This document shows, one piece after another, positions 1-8,800 of a stretch of DNA of 9,551 nucleotides. Position 1 is the first letter of the stretch. Each line of letters opens with the position of its first letter. Below the pieces are notes generated by a model, which had not been told where the DNA came from, searched no databases, and saw only the letters and a program-made list of their open reading frames with translations. The position numbers were made by a program, and so were the translations under genes. Source of the stretch: an uncultured Bacillota bacterium. Lineage in GTDB: Bacteria > Bacillota > Clostridia > Christensenellales > UBA1242. The DNA lies in NCBI GenBank assembly GCA_949282835.1, contig CASDQU010000105.1, forward strand, positions 1 through 9,551, written 5' to 3'.

Positions 1-40
1 TGGCATTTATGGGGAGAGGAAAAGGCGAGCGTTAAAGTCT

Positions 41-59
41 AAGTTGTTTTTAACAACTT
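41..59. repeat. Perfect 8-bp inverted repeat (hairpin)
   Basis: AAGTTGTT (41-48), spacer TTT, AACAACTT (52-59). Both strands can form the same hairpin. It overlaps the region where any plus-strand reading frame entering from the left ends (TAA at 33-35, TAA at 40-42, TGA at 59-61). It could therefore lie just after a plus-strand gene end or belong to a structured non-coding element continuing to about 156. Confidence 0.65.
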
Positions 60-93
60 GACATAAGCGTAGCCTTTGACGAAAACACCGCAA

Positions 94-114
94 GAAAAAT
101 TCAAAGAATTTTTC
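94..114. repeat. Perfect 9-bp inverted repeat (hairpin)
   Basis: GAAAAATTC (94-102), spacer AAA, GAATTTTTC (106-114). The stem is A/T-rich with a G-C pair at each end. It sits between another perfect hairpin (41-59) and the 139-160 terminator. A competing pairing of ACCG (87-90) with CGGT (114-117) could extend or remodel it. No U tract of note follows on either strand, so it is not an obvious terminator. Confidence 0.7.
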
Positions 115-138
115 GGTCGCGCCCTTTTTCAACAGTCT

Positions 139-160
139 GAAGCGGAAAATCCGCTTTTTT
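139..160 (+). terminator. Intrinsic terminator for a plus-strand transcript entering from the left
   Basis: A stem AAGCGG (140-145) with CCGCTT (151-156), loop AAAAT, is followed on the plus strand by a T run (155-160) and then AATTT. A G-T pair (139-157) can extend it. On the minus strand the hairpin is followed by CAGACTG, with no U tract, so it suits transcripts coming from the left, convergent with the lemA operon. No obvious strong terminator for the DUF2207 gene was found; this hairpin may slow its polymerase, or the AT-only inverted repeat near 170-182 may act weakly. Confidence 0.7.
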
Positions 161-189
161 AATTTATTAAAACAATTTTGTTTAGCTAA

Positions 190-2169
190 TTAAAATCTTC
201 CGCCGCCGCCACCACCAGCGCCGCCACCAGAGAAACCGCCGCCACCTCTGCCAACGCGAGTTATGGTTGAGGCTACTGCGATTTTTGCAAGGCTTGCTAT
301 CATATTGGCTGTCATAAACTTAGCTATTACTACTCCTGTTGCAAGTATGCTTCTGTGAAGTCCAAAAATAACTGTCCAAAGAGCCATTTCGCCGCTGATA
401 GTAAGCCACTGAGGTGGAGGAAGAGGTATATCTTTGAATTTTTCCATATACACATCACTTACTCCAAGCACATAGGCATATGGCAAAATATTGTAAAATG
501 CGCTAGGGTCGTCTTTGACTAACATCTCAAGTTTGTCTTTTTCTGCAACTTCAATATAACTCTTAAGGCCTCTAAGCCTACCCAAATACTCAGCTCCAAC
601 TTTGGTATATTGTTCAAGAAGTGGATAGATTAAATATAAGGCTATTGGGAGCAGCATAAAGTAAAAACGAGTAAAGAAAGGGTCACAGAAAGCTTCACAC
701 CACAGTGCAAGCGATATAGCACTTGCCAAAATGAAGAGTAAATTGATAATTTTATATAGTACGTATTTCCATTTTTTATATCGCTCTTTATTTTGTTCAA
801 TATTCGGCAAGACTAATAATGCCAGCAGGAAGACAAAGGCTATCAATATTTTGCAAAAGCCCACAAACATGTTATGGCTCTCTATTGCTATCCTAATAAT
901 CTCGACCACATATAGTGCAAACACCAAAATTGACAGCCATTTAAAATATTTTGAGCTTTTATTATTAAAATAGCTGTTTTTCTTTCTCTTCACTGAGCGG
1001 CTTACCATATCTCCAATTCGTGTGTTTAAGTTGCCAAGCGTGTCAACATCGATAGGTTGCTCAGTTGTAAATACTCCAGCAAAGAAGATTTTTTCATGTT
1101 CTTTTGCCTCTTGCGGCAAATCTTTTATCTTTTGAATATATAATTTTTTATCCTTTTCTTCTATTTTAACATAGCCTTTGGACGCCCAATATACAATCAA
1201 CGCAGAAATATCCTGTCCGTGCAATCTATGGTCTATAATATACCCTGCTTCTGCTGGAGTTAAGCCGTCTGGAGCTGAAAACTCCACCACATCAATTATC
1301 ATATATTTTTTCTTGTTTTTGAAATAGAAGATTACAATTATAACTATAGCAAGCACAAATAGCGCTAGCAAGACAAAGTCAAAAGTGTAACTACGCGGCA
1401 CATTGAAATAGCCTTGACTAAAAGTTTGATATATAGTTACAGCCTCGCCATAATCTATATCTTTTACCCTTCCGCTTATAACATTATCGACAACTGAAAA
1501 AGTTATTCTATCATTTGAGGATGTTATAGCATTATCAGCCGTCATCTCACCATAACGACCTATATAAAATTCTAAAATTTGCTCGCTCTCTGTCGCAATT
1601 TCATTTGGATAGGTGATGGTAAAATTAAGATTGTCTATAGTGGTATCCCAGCCTGTTCCTACAATATTGAAATAAAATATATCTTTATCTGCAATTCTGT
1701 CATCGCCAATGTCATACTTGTATCTAAAAGAATATTGGCAGTTCTCCTCTTTATTTCCCCAGTCGCCCATTTGGTAAAACATATAGCCTTGCTGCTCAAA
1801 GCTATCAATTAGATATGTGCCTGCAGTAGAAAACTCTTGTAGATATTCAAAGTCATATATTTTATGTTTATAGTTTTTGCTGGTCAATTTCCCTTTTTCA
1901 TTGTAATAACTTATAGTTTGCTCAAGAGGAATATATCTATAAATGCCATTAGAAGCACCATATTCAAAATGCACGCTGACACTTTCGGTGATTTCAAGCA
2001 CTCTATTTTCATTGACTTTTATGTCTATATCGTAATTGGTTATTGTATAGCCTTCATCTTGAATTGGCAGATAAACAACATTTTCACCACACCCTACAAA
2101 AAGAAAGCATGCAACAAAAAGCATGCTCAAAAGAAATACCGCCCTTAGTCCCTTTTTAATAGTAGCCAT
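190..2169 (-). CDS. DUF2207 domain membrane protein, predicted lipoprotein, glycine-rich tail
   Basis: Complete, 659 residues. Residues 1-27 are a lipoprotein-type signal: KKGLR, a hydrophobic core, then FVGC with Cys27 as the likely lipidated residue (Phe at -3 is unusual but tolerated). About 40-260 is the extracytoplasmic DUF2207 domain, opening YTITNYDIDIKVNENRVLEI and containing NGIYRYIP. A transmembrane helix at about 262-285 leads into a charged, probably cytoplasmic segment with GLTPAEAGYIIDHR (about 300-313) and a winged-helix-like stretch (ALIVYWASKGYVKIEE). Further helices lie near 407-430, 434-454, 469-492 and 498-517. A conserved C-terminal part follows (YLGRLRGLKSYIEVAE, then DDPSAFYNILPYAYVLGV, about 529-570), then PPPQW, another hydrophobic region (about 597-634) and a tail GRGGGGFSGGGAGGGGGGRF typical of DUF2207/YciQ-like proteins. 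The role is unknown. Second gene of the lemA operon, a common pairing. Confidence 0.93.
   Translation of the reverse strand: MATIKKGLRAVFLLSMLFVACFLFVGCGENVVYLPIQDEGYTITNYDIDIKVNENRVLEITESVSVHFEYGASNGIYRYIPLEQTISYYNEKGKLTSKNYKHKIYDFEYLQEFSTAGTYLIDSFEQQGYMFYQMGDWGNKEENCQYSFRYKYDIGDDRIADKDIFYFNIVGTGWDTTIDNLNFTITYPNEIATESEQILEFYIGRYGEMTADNAITSSNDRITFSVVDNVISGRVKDIDYGEAVTIYQTFSQGYFNVPRSYTFDFVLLALFVLAIVIIVIFYFKNKKKYMIIDVVEFSAPDGLTPAEAGYIIDHRLHGQDISALIVYWASKGYVKIEEKDKKLYIQKIKDLPQEAKEHEKIFFAGVFTTEQPIDVDTLGNLNTRIGDMVSRSVKRKKNSYFNNKSSKYFKWLSILVFALYVVEIIRIAIESHNMFVGFCKILIAFVFLLALLVLPNIEQNKERYKKWKYVLYKIINLLFILASAISLALWCEAFCDPFFTRFYFMLLPIALYLIYPLLEQYTKVGAEYLGRLRGLKSYIEVAEKDKLEMLVKDDPSAFYNILPYAYVLGVSDVYMEKFKDIPLPPPQWLTISGEMALWTVIFGLHRSILATGVVIAKFMTANMIASLAKIAVASTITRVGRGGGGFSGGGAGGGGGGRF
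193..248 (-). repeat. Glycine-codon trinucleotide tract encoding the DUF2207 tail
   Basis: The plus strand is a run of mainly ccg/cca/acc triplets, the complement of GGC/GGT/GGA glycine codons. It encodes residues about 641-659 of the DUF2207 protein and stands out as GC-rich in an AT-rich gene. The codons are mixed, so it is not a simple slippage-prone repeat. Tails with the pattern GGGxSGGGxGGGGGG recur in DUF2207 and TPM-domain membrane proteins, so the tract is protein-driven. Confidence 0.85.
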
Positions 2170-2176
2170 TCTATTA

Positions 2177-2180
2177 CCTT
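2177..2180 (-). promoter_or_regulatory. Weak ribosome-binding site of the DUF2207 gene
   Basis: Only AAGG (within AAAAGGTAA) lies before the ATG at 2169, seven bases away and abutting the lemA stop codon. This is much poorer than the lemA site. With an 11-base intergenic gap, translation of the DUF2207 gene is probably helped by ribosomes finishing lemA. Confidence 0.6.
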
Positions 2181-2756
2181 TTAAAATTGAACTTTAACAT
2201 TTTGACGCTCGGTAGCATCATCAACTTCATAAAGAGGCTTTTTCTCAAACTTTTTCCAATTTGCAATAATTGAAGTTGGGAAAACCTCTCTTTTTGTATT
2301 GTATTTTCTCACTACACCATTGTAATATTTCCTTGATGAAGCTATTTCATTCTCTATATCTTTAAGCTCGCCCATCATTTGTGCAAAATGAGTATCCGCT
2401 TTGAGCTGTGGATAATTTTCGCTTAAAGCAAAAAGAGATTTCAATGTCCCTGATAAAATATTTTCATTTTCCATTCTTGCCTGTGGGTCTGTTGCCGTCA
2501 TAGCAGCATTACGCGCAGATATGACATTTGTCAAGGTTTCATTTTCATGTTTTGCATAACCTTTAACTGTCTCAACAAGATTAGGAATAAGGTCATATCT
2601 CTTTTTGAGATATACATCCATTGTAGAAAATGCTTCTTCAATTTGATTTCGCAATCTAACAAAAGCGTTATAAACTGAAATAGCCCATATTGTAAATATG
2701 ATAGCAAGCAAAGCTATTGCACCTACAACAATTCCTATAATAATACCTATTGTCAT
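2181..2756 (-). CDS. lemA: LemA family membrane protein
   Basis: Complete, 191 residues, the usual length for the family. Residues 3-27 form one N-terminal transmembrane helix with a very short leading segment, typical of LemA, where the rest of the protein is thought to lie outside the membrane. The core motif runs from V28 to E71 (VYNAFVRLRNQIEEAF, then D47VYLKKRYDLIPNLVETV and KGYAKHE). The second hallmark, YYNGVVRKYNTKREVFP, is at 144-160 and is followed by the conserved KKPLYEV near the C-terminus. Between them lies a long mainly helical region with coiled-coil character. The molecular function of the family is not settled; it was named after a Listeria protein giving a presented antigen. 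It is the first gene of an operon: the DUF2207 gene starts 11 bases after its TAA. Family assignment is very secure; the topology is inferred from the sequence. Confidence 0.96.
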   Translation of the reverse strand: MTIGIIIGIVVGAIALLAIIFTIWAISVYNAFVRLRNQIEEAFSTMDVYLKKRYDLIPNLVETVKGYAKHENETLTNVISARNAAMTATDPQARMENENILSGTLKSLFALSENYPQLKADTHFAQMMGELKDIENEIASSRKYYNGVVRKYNTKREVFPTSIIANWKKFEKKPLYEVDDATERQNVKVQF

Positions 2757-2760
2757 ACTT

Positions 2761-2768
2761 TCCTCCTT
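2761..2768 (-). promoter_or_regulatory. Strong Shine-Dalgarno site of lemA
   Basis: The minus strand reads AAGGAGGA, then AAGT, then ATG at 2756. This is an essentially full anti-16S match with about 5 bases between AAGGAGG and the start codon. An in-frame TAA lies 21 bases upstream of the ATG with no other start codon in between, so this site fixes the lemA start. Confidence 0.9.
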
Positions 2769-2773
2769 GAATG

Positions 2774-2789
2774 ATTATAACATATTCTA
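2774..2789 (-). promoter_or_regulatory. Candidate lemA operon promoter (extended -10)
   Basis: On the minus strand 2782-2774 reads TGTTATAAT, a perfect consensus -10 with the TG extension that can compensate for a weak -35. No good TTGACA-like box sits 16-18 bases upstream; the region is A/T tracts. Transcription would start near 2767, giving a leader of only about 11-12 bases. A weaker second -10, TAGAAT (2789-2784), would start about 10 bases earlier and give a leader of about 21 bases. The preceding terminator makes a dedicated promoter here necessary. Not experimentally supported. Confidence 0.6.
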
Positions 2790-2856
2790 TGCAAATATAA
2801 AAGTTTTTTAAACAAAATAGTTAAATTATTAATAGCATAATAAATGACAACCCAAC

Positions 2857-2885
2857 AAAAAAAGCAGGCTTTTACCTGCTTTTTT
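2857..2885 (-). terminator. Intrinsic terminator of the giant surface-protein gene
   Basis: An 11-bp perfect stem (2858-2868 with 2875-2885) encloses a 6-base loop. On the minus strand it reads AAAAAAGCAGG, loop TAAAAG, CCTGCTTTTTT, with the T run continuing to 2857. It begins 2 bases beyond the TAA stop of the giant gene (2888-2890). The run of A on the 5' arm means the plus-strand copy also ends in T residues, so it could work in both directions, but no plus-strand gene needs it. It separates the giant gene from the lemA operon. Confidence 0.9.
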
Positions 2886-2887
2886 AT

Positions 2888-5800
2888 TTATCCATTTGCA
2901 ATCTCTTCCATCTCTTTCTTCTTTTTCTTTCTAATAAGTAAAATTATCAGAAGTATTAAAAGTATTAGGAAGATTAATCCACCTACCACGCTGAGAATAA
3001 TGACAAGTGTGTTGTCTTCTTGTACTATTTTTACTTTATCGCCTAATATCCAGAATAGTCCGCCGTATGAGGTTGTTGGGTCATAGGTCGTATAGTGCAA
3101 GATGTTGGAAATGTTGTAATCTTTAAGGTACATGACACCATTAAATGGATTTTCTTTTGTACCAATAGGTACCCAGTATTTACCATTAAAGTCAAGATTT
3201 GTAGTAAGCTCATAGACACATTCGCTGTAGAGCTTATCTTCTTCATTCTTAATTCCTTCATTTACAAGATAAGCAACATATGCCATTTCTTCTTCGCTAT
3301 TGATAAGGTAAGGATTATCAGCTGTTCCCTCGCCTTCAAGAATTCGCTCTTCTTGGTCTATCCATAGAACTCTGACAAATTTGATTTCAAAAGTCAACTC
3401 ATAATTGAACCAGTTTATTATCATTTCTGGTGTAATTGATAACTTGCCATTTTTGAAATAATTTGTGAAGTTTGGATATACCATTCCGTCAAACATTGTA
3501 ATATCGTCTACTTTATAGTAAGAACTTGCTGCGATTGAGAGTGTTACTGTTTGACCAAAGAGAATTTTGAAGCTGTTGTTCTCTTGTGTGATGACACTTT
3601 GCTCGCCATTTGCATTTATGAAAGTGAGTGTGCCAACTGCTGATTTATCGTCATTGCCAGGGACATCATCAATATCATATATGAAGATAAGTGTTATCTC
3701 TTCTGGCGTTTCTCTCAAGGTAAGAGCCAAAGTGTTTCCTTCTTCTGTGATAACAACATCTTTAAAATCAATCACATATGTATAGATTGAATATCCTTTA
3801 TCTTCTGAATGTTTTGCCTCGCCGCCGATAAATTCAAAGGTATAGCCTAAGCTCTTCTTTACTTTTACCACAATAGTCTGACCAACTCTAGCCTCAAAAG
3901 GTTGAGTTATGTCGACAGTGTTTCCATCAAGAGTAACTGTTAGCTCGTTATTTTCTTGCAAACTTTCACTATTAAAGGTTACCAAAACTTCTTTACCTTC
4001 AAATACTGCCACTAAATCAAGAGGAGATGAAATTATTTGTGGGTATGTGTAATAGTAATTACCGCTAGCCTCGTCAAATACCCCTTCAATAATTTTCCCA
4101 TTTGTTTGGTCTTTCCAGTACAAGAAATTGTAGCCATAAGCTGCTGTTGCCTGAAGAGTTACAATTTTATTAGGGTCATAACTTGCACTAGTCACCACTT
4201 GACCATCTTGTAAGAGTGCGGTTGTTCCACCCACTCCATTTGATACCACAGAGAATAGTGGATAGTACACAGCCTCAATTATATAATCACCTTGAGCAAA
4301 GCTCATATTGAATTGTGAAGCTTTATTACCTTGCGATTGACCATCTTTGAAAACTGACCAATATCTAAATTCATAGCCTTCAAATTCATAAGCTTTTAAA
4401 GTCAAGCTTACTCCAGCAGATACCTGAGCATACCACTTGTTGTTTTGGTCATACCAAAGTATTTCATCTGCAGGAGAGATATTTACTATGACATCACTTA
4501 TACCAGCTATATTTGGATTTGTTTCAAAGCCATCAGGCATAAATGTGATAGTTACTGAAGATTTGTTAAGTTCCCAAGCTGCATAAAGGGTAAATGTTTG
4601 AGTTTCAGGGTCAAAGAAGTTTCTCTCTACCTCATAACTATTTTTGTTCCAGTAATATCCTGTTTCTTTCCATGTGGTTGTTACTTCGCCAAATCTGTCA
4701 ATATATTGAATACCTTGACCATACTGAATGGTATAGTAACCGCCTAAAGTATATCCCTCTCTCTTAGGGAATATGCTTGCCCTCTGTTCATCTGTAAGTA
4801 ATGACAGGTCTATTTCTTCTCCATAGATGATTGCATTTTCCACTGTGACTTGATTGTTGGCATTTACATAGAACCTTAGGTTGTAAACTTTTGGTTCAAC
4901 ATAAATGTAAATGGTAGTGTTGCCATCGACATGGCTTAATTCTAATTTAGAAATGTTGCTGTAGCCTGTCTGTAATATATTTGCCTCTTCAACAAGTCCT
5001 GCAGTAATTACGCCGTCATGAAGATTTGATGAAAGAGCATATTTTAAATATCCATTTTCATCGGCAACTAATCTATATGAAATGCCGGAGTTGATAGTAA
5101 TGCTTAAGTTTGCGCCAGTTGTTACAGTAGCACGAATATGAGAGGTGTTGTTTCCGTTGATTTGTACAAGAGGTGAAGAAGTGTCACCAATAATAGTTCC
5201 GCCTTCTACTGAAGAGGTTGGGTCTTCCGCTGTTACAAAGTATACATCTATTACATTTGCAAGAGCTATAAATGTTGCTGTTATGCTTCCCCCGTCTTTC
5301 ATTCCTGTAACATAGTGAATAGATTTGCCATTAACCTCTATTTCTCCATGATTGCTGCCTTCTTGCATGCCTGTAACATTAAGAGATAAATCATAACCTT
5401 CCTTTTCTTCTATTATAAAGTATATAATATTGTCAGTTTTAGAGATATATCTATAATCTGCTCCTATTACAAGATTGCCATTATTTTCAAGATATAAACT
5501 CTCATCAAGAAGATTGCCTTCTCTATCACTTAAGAGTATGCTTCCGCCATCAAGAATGCCATAAGTAGTCTGGTAATTTACCATAACACCCGCCTGCACT
5601 GTAATACAAGCGTCACTTGCTACAAATTCAATTTCAATGCTTTGTAGCGGCGTTTTTACATCTATTGGCAGAGTGACAGTATTGGTTTGTTCGTCATAGC
5701 TATAGTCTTCAAGGCTTACCTCTTGGTTGTCAATTACTAGTTTGCCAACTTCATAACCTTCTTTTGGAATAAATCTTATTACAAGGTCGACTTTAAGATA

Positions 5801-8800
5801 AATATCAAATTTATGTGTTGTATTGCCTTTTAATACTTTCTCTTCGCCGCCTTGAGAATATGCGACTTCTCCATTACCTGATAAAGTCAAGGAAATATTG
5901 ACTTTCCTTTCTCTAAATGTAGCATAGATATACAACTTGCCTTCAGTTGCACTTTCTAGGCGCTCTTTATCTACAGCGCTGAGAGTGTATGAACCATCTT
6001 GTTCAAAAGAAATGTCATACCCATTCCATTGCCATGATACAAAGATGTAACCTTCATCTAAAAGTCCAGCTTGCAAATCTATAGCACTGCCAAAGGCAAC
6101 CGTTTGTTCGCTTTCACTTAAAATCTCGCCATATGACTCTTGCCCTTCACTTATTGCAATTACAAAGTTATATTCTCTAGGCTTAGCAGTAAATGTCAAT
6201 GAGAAATCTTCATTGATTAGGTCAAGTGTTGCTGTGAGATAGTAACATTTAGTAGAATTATTGAATAGACAATCTTGACTTATAAGTTTTTCTTCTATTG
6301 AACTTGTAACTGTTGCACTATCATAGCCATATTTTAATGTGGCTCTTATTTCAACTTTGGTATCTGTAGTGACAGGAACACTATCTCCAGTTACTTTATA
6401 TGAAATGCCATTAAAGGAGATGGTATCGTAATATTGAGAAATGTCACCAAAGGTTATATAATTTGTTTTTGCTGTTGCGGTAACTGTCAGAGTTTCATTA
6501 GTTGTAAATCCGCTCCAAGTTACAATCAGTCTGCCATTTTCATCTAGGCTTGTGGCAATCTTGCCGCTTGTTCCTACAAGTTTGGCGCTTGTCAAAGCAA
6601 GTTCGTAACCTTTAGTTGCGGTAAATCTTAAAATTACAGTGCTTTCTGTATAAGCTATAATTGTATTCTCTTTAATTTCAGCATAGGTTATCTCTCCGCT
6701 TTCTGGGTCAGTGCTGCCAAGCTCTACTTTGTCTATCTTAGTTGTAAAATAGATAAGGTCATTTGGCGCTGGTGTTGAATTGATGGTAATAGTTCCGTCA
6801 GCCACAAGATTGTAAATTGAAATTGTGCTACCTTCTTCGGTCATCTGTCCATTAAGCTCTTTATCTTCGGCCACAAAGTTGTAACCGCGCTCAGCTGATA
6901 CAGATAAAGTTATAGTCGTTTCGCTATAGGTTACTTGATATTGCTGCCCGCTTGATATCGATTTTCCATTAACTACAATATCAATTTTTTCATCGAAAAC
7001 AACCGTTAAGTTGTATGTATTATTAGACCATTTTGCAGTTAAAGTCTCTGTCCAAATGCTAGCCTCTTCATTAAATTGCCCAATAGTGTGATATATATCG
7101 CCATCTTTATACTCTTGTTCATTGCTATCTAGCCAAATATTGCTTCTGCCTGCTAGGCTTGCAACTGGGAATTTTTCGCTAAACACTGAGCCATAGATAA
7201 CTTCAATAGTTTCATCACCTTCAAGTGTTCCACCATTAGGGTCGAAAGTTATTTGATATCTCTCTCCCGTCCAAACAGCCTTGAAGGTTACCGTCATATC
7301 TTCCTCAAGAGTTGTCAGCATTTCATCTATAACTGTTAGAAGATTTTGCTCTCCTAGCTTCTTCTCGACACCATTTACAAGATATGAATAGTCGCTTAAA
7401 TAATATGTTCCCTCTGTCACAAGAAGTTTTGGCAGATTTTCTGCCGTCATATCTTCTAACTCAAAATAGCTAACAGTTTGAGAAAGGCTCTCTTGGTCAA
7501 TTCTATTTGTATATTGTGGAATTGCTGTGTCTATCTTGATTGTGATATTAATCTCAGACATTTTTACTTGCAGAGATATATTGCTGCCAATATTATTTAA
7601 TGAGATAGTTGTCGTTGACTTTCCGCTCTCGCCAGTGTCGCTACTACCAAGCGTACCAGTTATTGTTGTTTCGCCTAAATACTTATAACCGCGCTTGCCA
7701 GTGATTAAAATCTTGGCTGAAGAATAATAATCTATATTCTTATCTTCTGCGTTATAGTCACCTTGGATATCATAATCAAAATTATCACCGCTAACTGAAA
7801 TTGTATAAGTTCTAATTTCCCAAACGGTATAGATATTTATCGATTTGGTTATATTGTCTGTGTCAAAAGCAACCTCTCTTAATATGCTAAGCACATTATC
7901 TTCTGTTAGAGCTTGATATCCATTGTCTGTTAAAATCATCCAGCCTGTAGCTCTATAACCTGTCCTAGTTGGATAAACAAATTTTCCTAATACCTGCGCT
8001 GCTGTAAGAGTTGTTGGATATTCTATTGAGAAAGATGTATATGTAACATTAGGCTCAAGTCCGTCATCTACAAATTTGCCGTCACTTACAAGAGCCTCAT
8101 CTTCTTGGTTTGCTACCACTTTAAAGGTTACAGCAAACTCATTGATAGTACCCTGTGCATTAGAAGGATAATAGTTGTCCTTATCTGATCCTTTTAATAC
8201 AATGGTTACCTTTTTGTTTTCTCCTACTTCTTTATCTTCATAATAACTATTTTCAATGTCTATTTCAACATCATCGAAAATGTCGCCATAGCTTAAGATA
8301 TATTCATCTATATTCTCGCTAAATCCATAAGGAAGAGCTGTGGTTTCGTCATAGTTTTTCTCTATAACAAGAGAAGAAAGGTCAATCTCTTTTACTCGCA
8401 TTTGGATTGAAACGCTTAAAGTAATTGTGCTTACTCCTTCACTTGTTGTGTCAGAAGCAAAGTTAAAGTTCTTAGAAGAAATTGTAAAGCTTAACTCTTG
8501 CATTTCTCCAGCATTTAAATAGCCTGCAGTTGACAGCTCATCTTCGCTCACGCTCCAGCCTATAACACTTGCATAACCCTTCTCGATGTCGCCTGAAATA
8601 GTATCAAAAGTGGCTTCGATTGAAGAGATAAGTTCTTTAATCTCCTCTAAAGTCATGCCTTTATTTATATCGCCATATACAAAATTTAGTTTTCCTATTG
8701 TAATGCTTGCGTTTGTTACCGAAAGTGGAGTGATAGAGCCGCTATATTCATTTTCTACCAAGTTGTAGTTAGCTTCGTCACCGCCCGCAAGCTCAAGGTC

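Larger units (their letters stand above)
1..189. other. Non-coding left edge with clustered hairpins, possible gene 3' end
   Basis: No confident gene. All three plus-strand frames are open from base 1 but close by 35, 42 and 61, so the C-terminal codons of a convergent gene could be present; frame 1 would end GEEKASVKV and frame 3 GRGKGER. These tails are too short to identify. The rest holds two perfect hairpins and a plus-strand terminator. GC-rich patches (GGCGAGCG, GGTCGCGCCC) stand out from the AT-rich spacer beyond 160. Confidence 0.5.

Noticed and set aside
731..2148. Several plus-strand open frames opposite the DUF2207 gene
   Set aside because: They are short, lack ribosome-binding sites and known motifs, and lie antisense to a well-conserved family gene.
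2905..2935. Purine-rich tract encoding RKKKKK as a phase-variable simple repeat
   Set aside because: Lysine codons are mixed AAA and AAG and no homopolymer is long enough to suggest slippage. Basic residues after a transmembrane helix are a normal stop-transfer signal.
2930..3040. Search for an LPXTG-type sortase signal before the C-terminal helix
   Set aside because: The residues before the helix read GDKVKIVQEDNT, with no LPXTG, NPXTG or similar motif.
2844..3086. Plus-strand open frame of 80 codons over the terminator and giant-gene 3' end
   Set aside because: It lies over the terminator and antisense to the transmembrane-encoding region. Its Phe/Ser-rich product is the complement of lysine- and isoleucine-rich codons, and it has no ribosome-binding site.
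3043..3261. Minus-strand 72-codon frame inside the giant gene
   Set aside because: It is an out-of-frame shadow of the GLUG-like region, which has clear protein-level motifs in the main frame.
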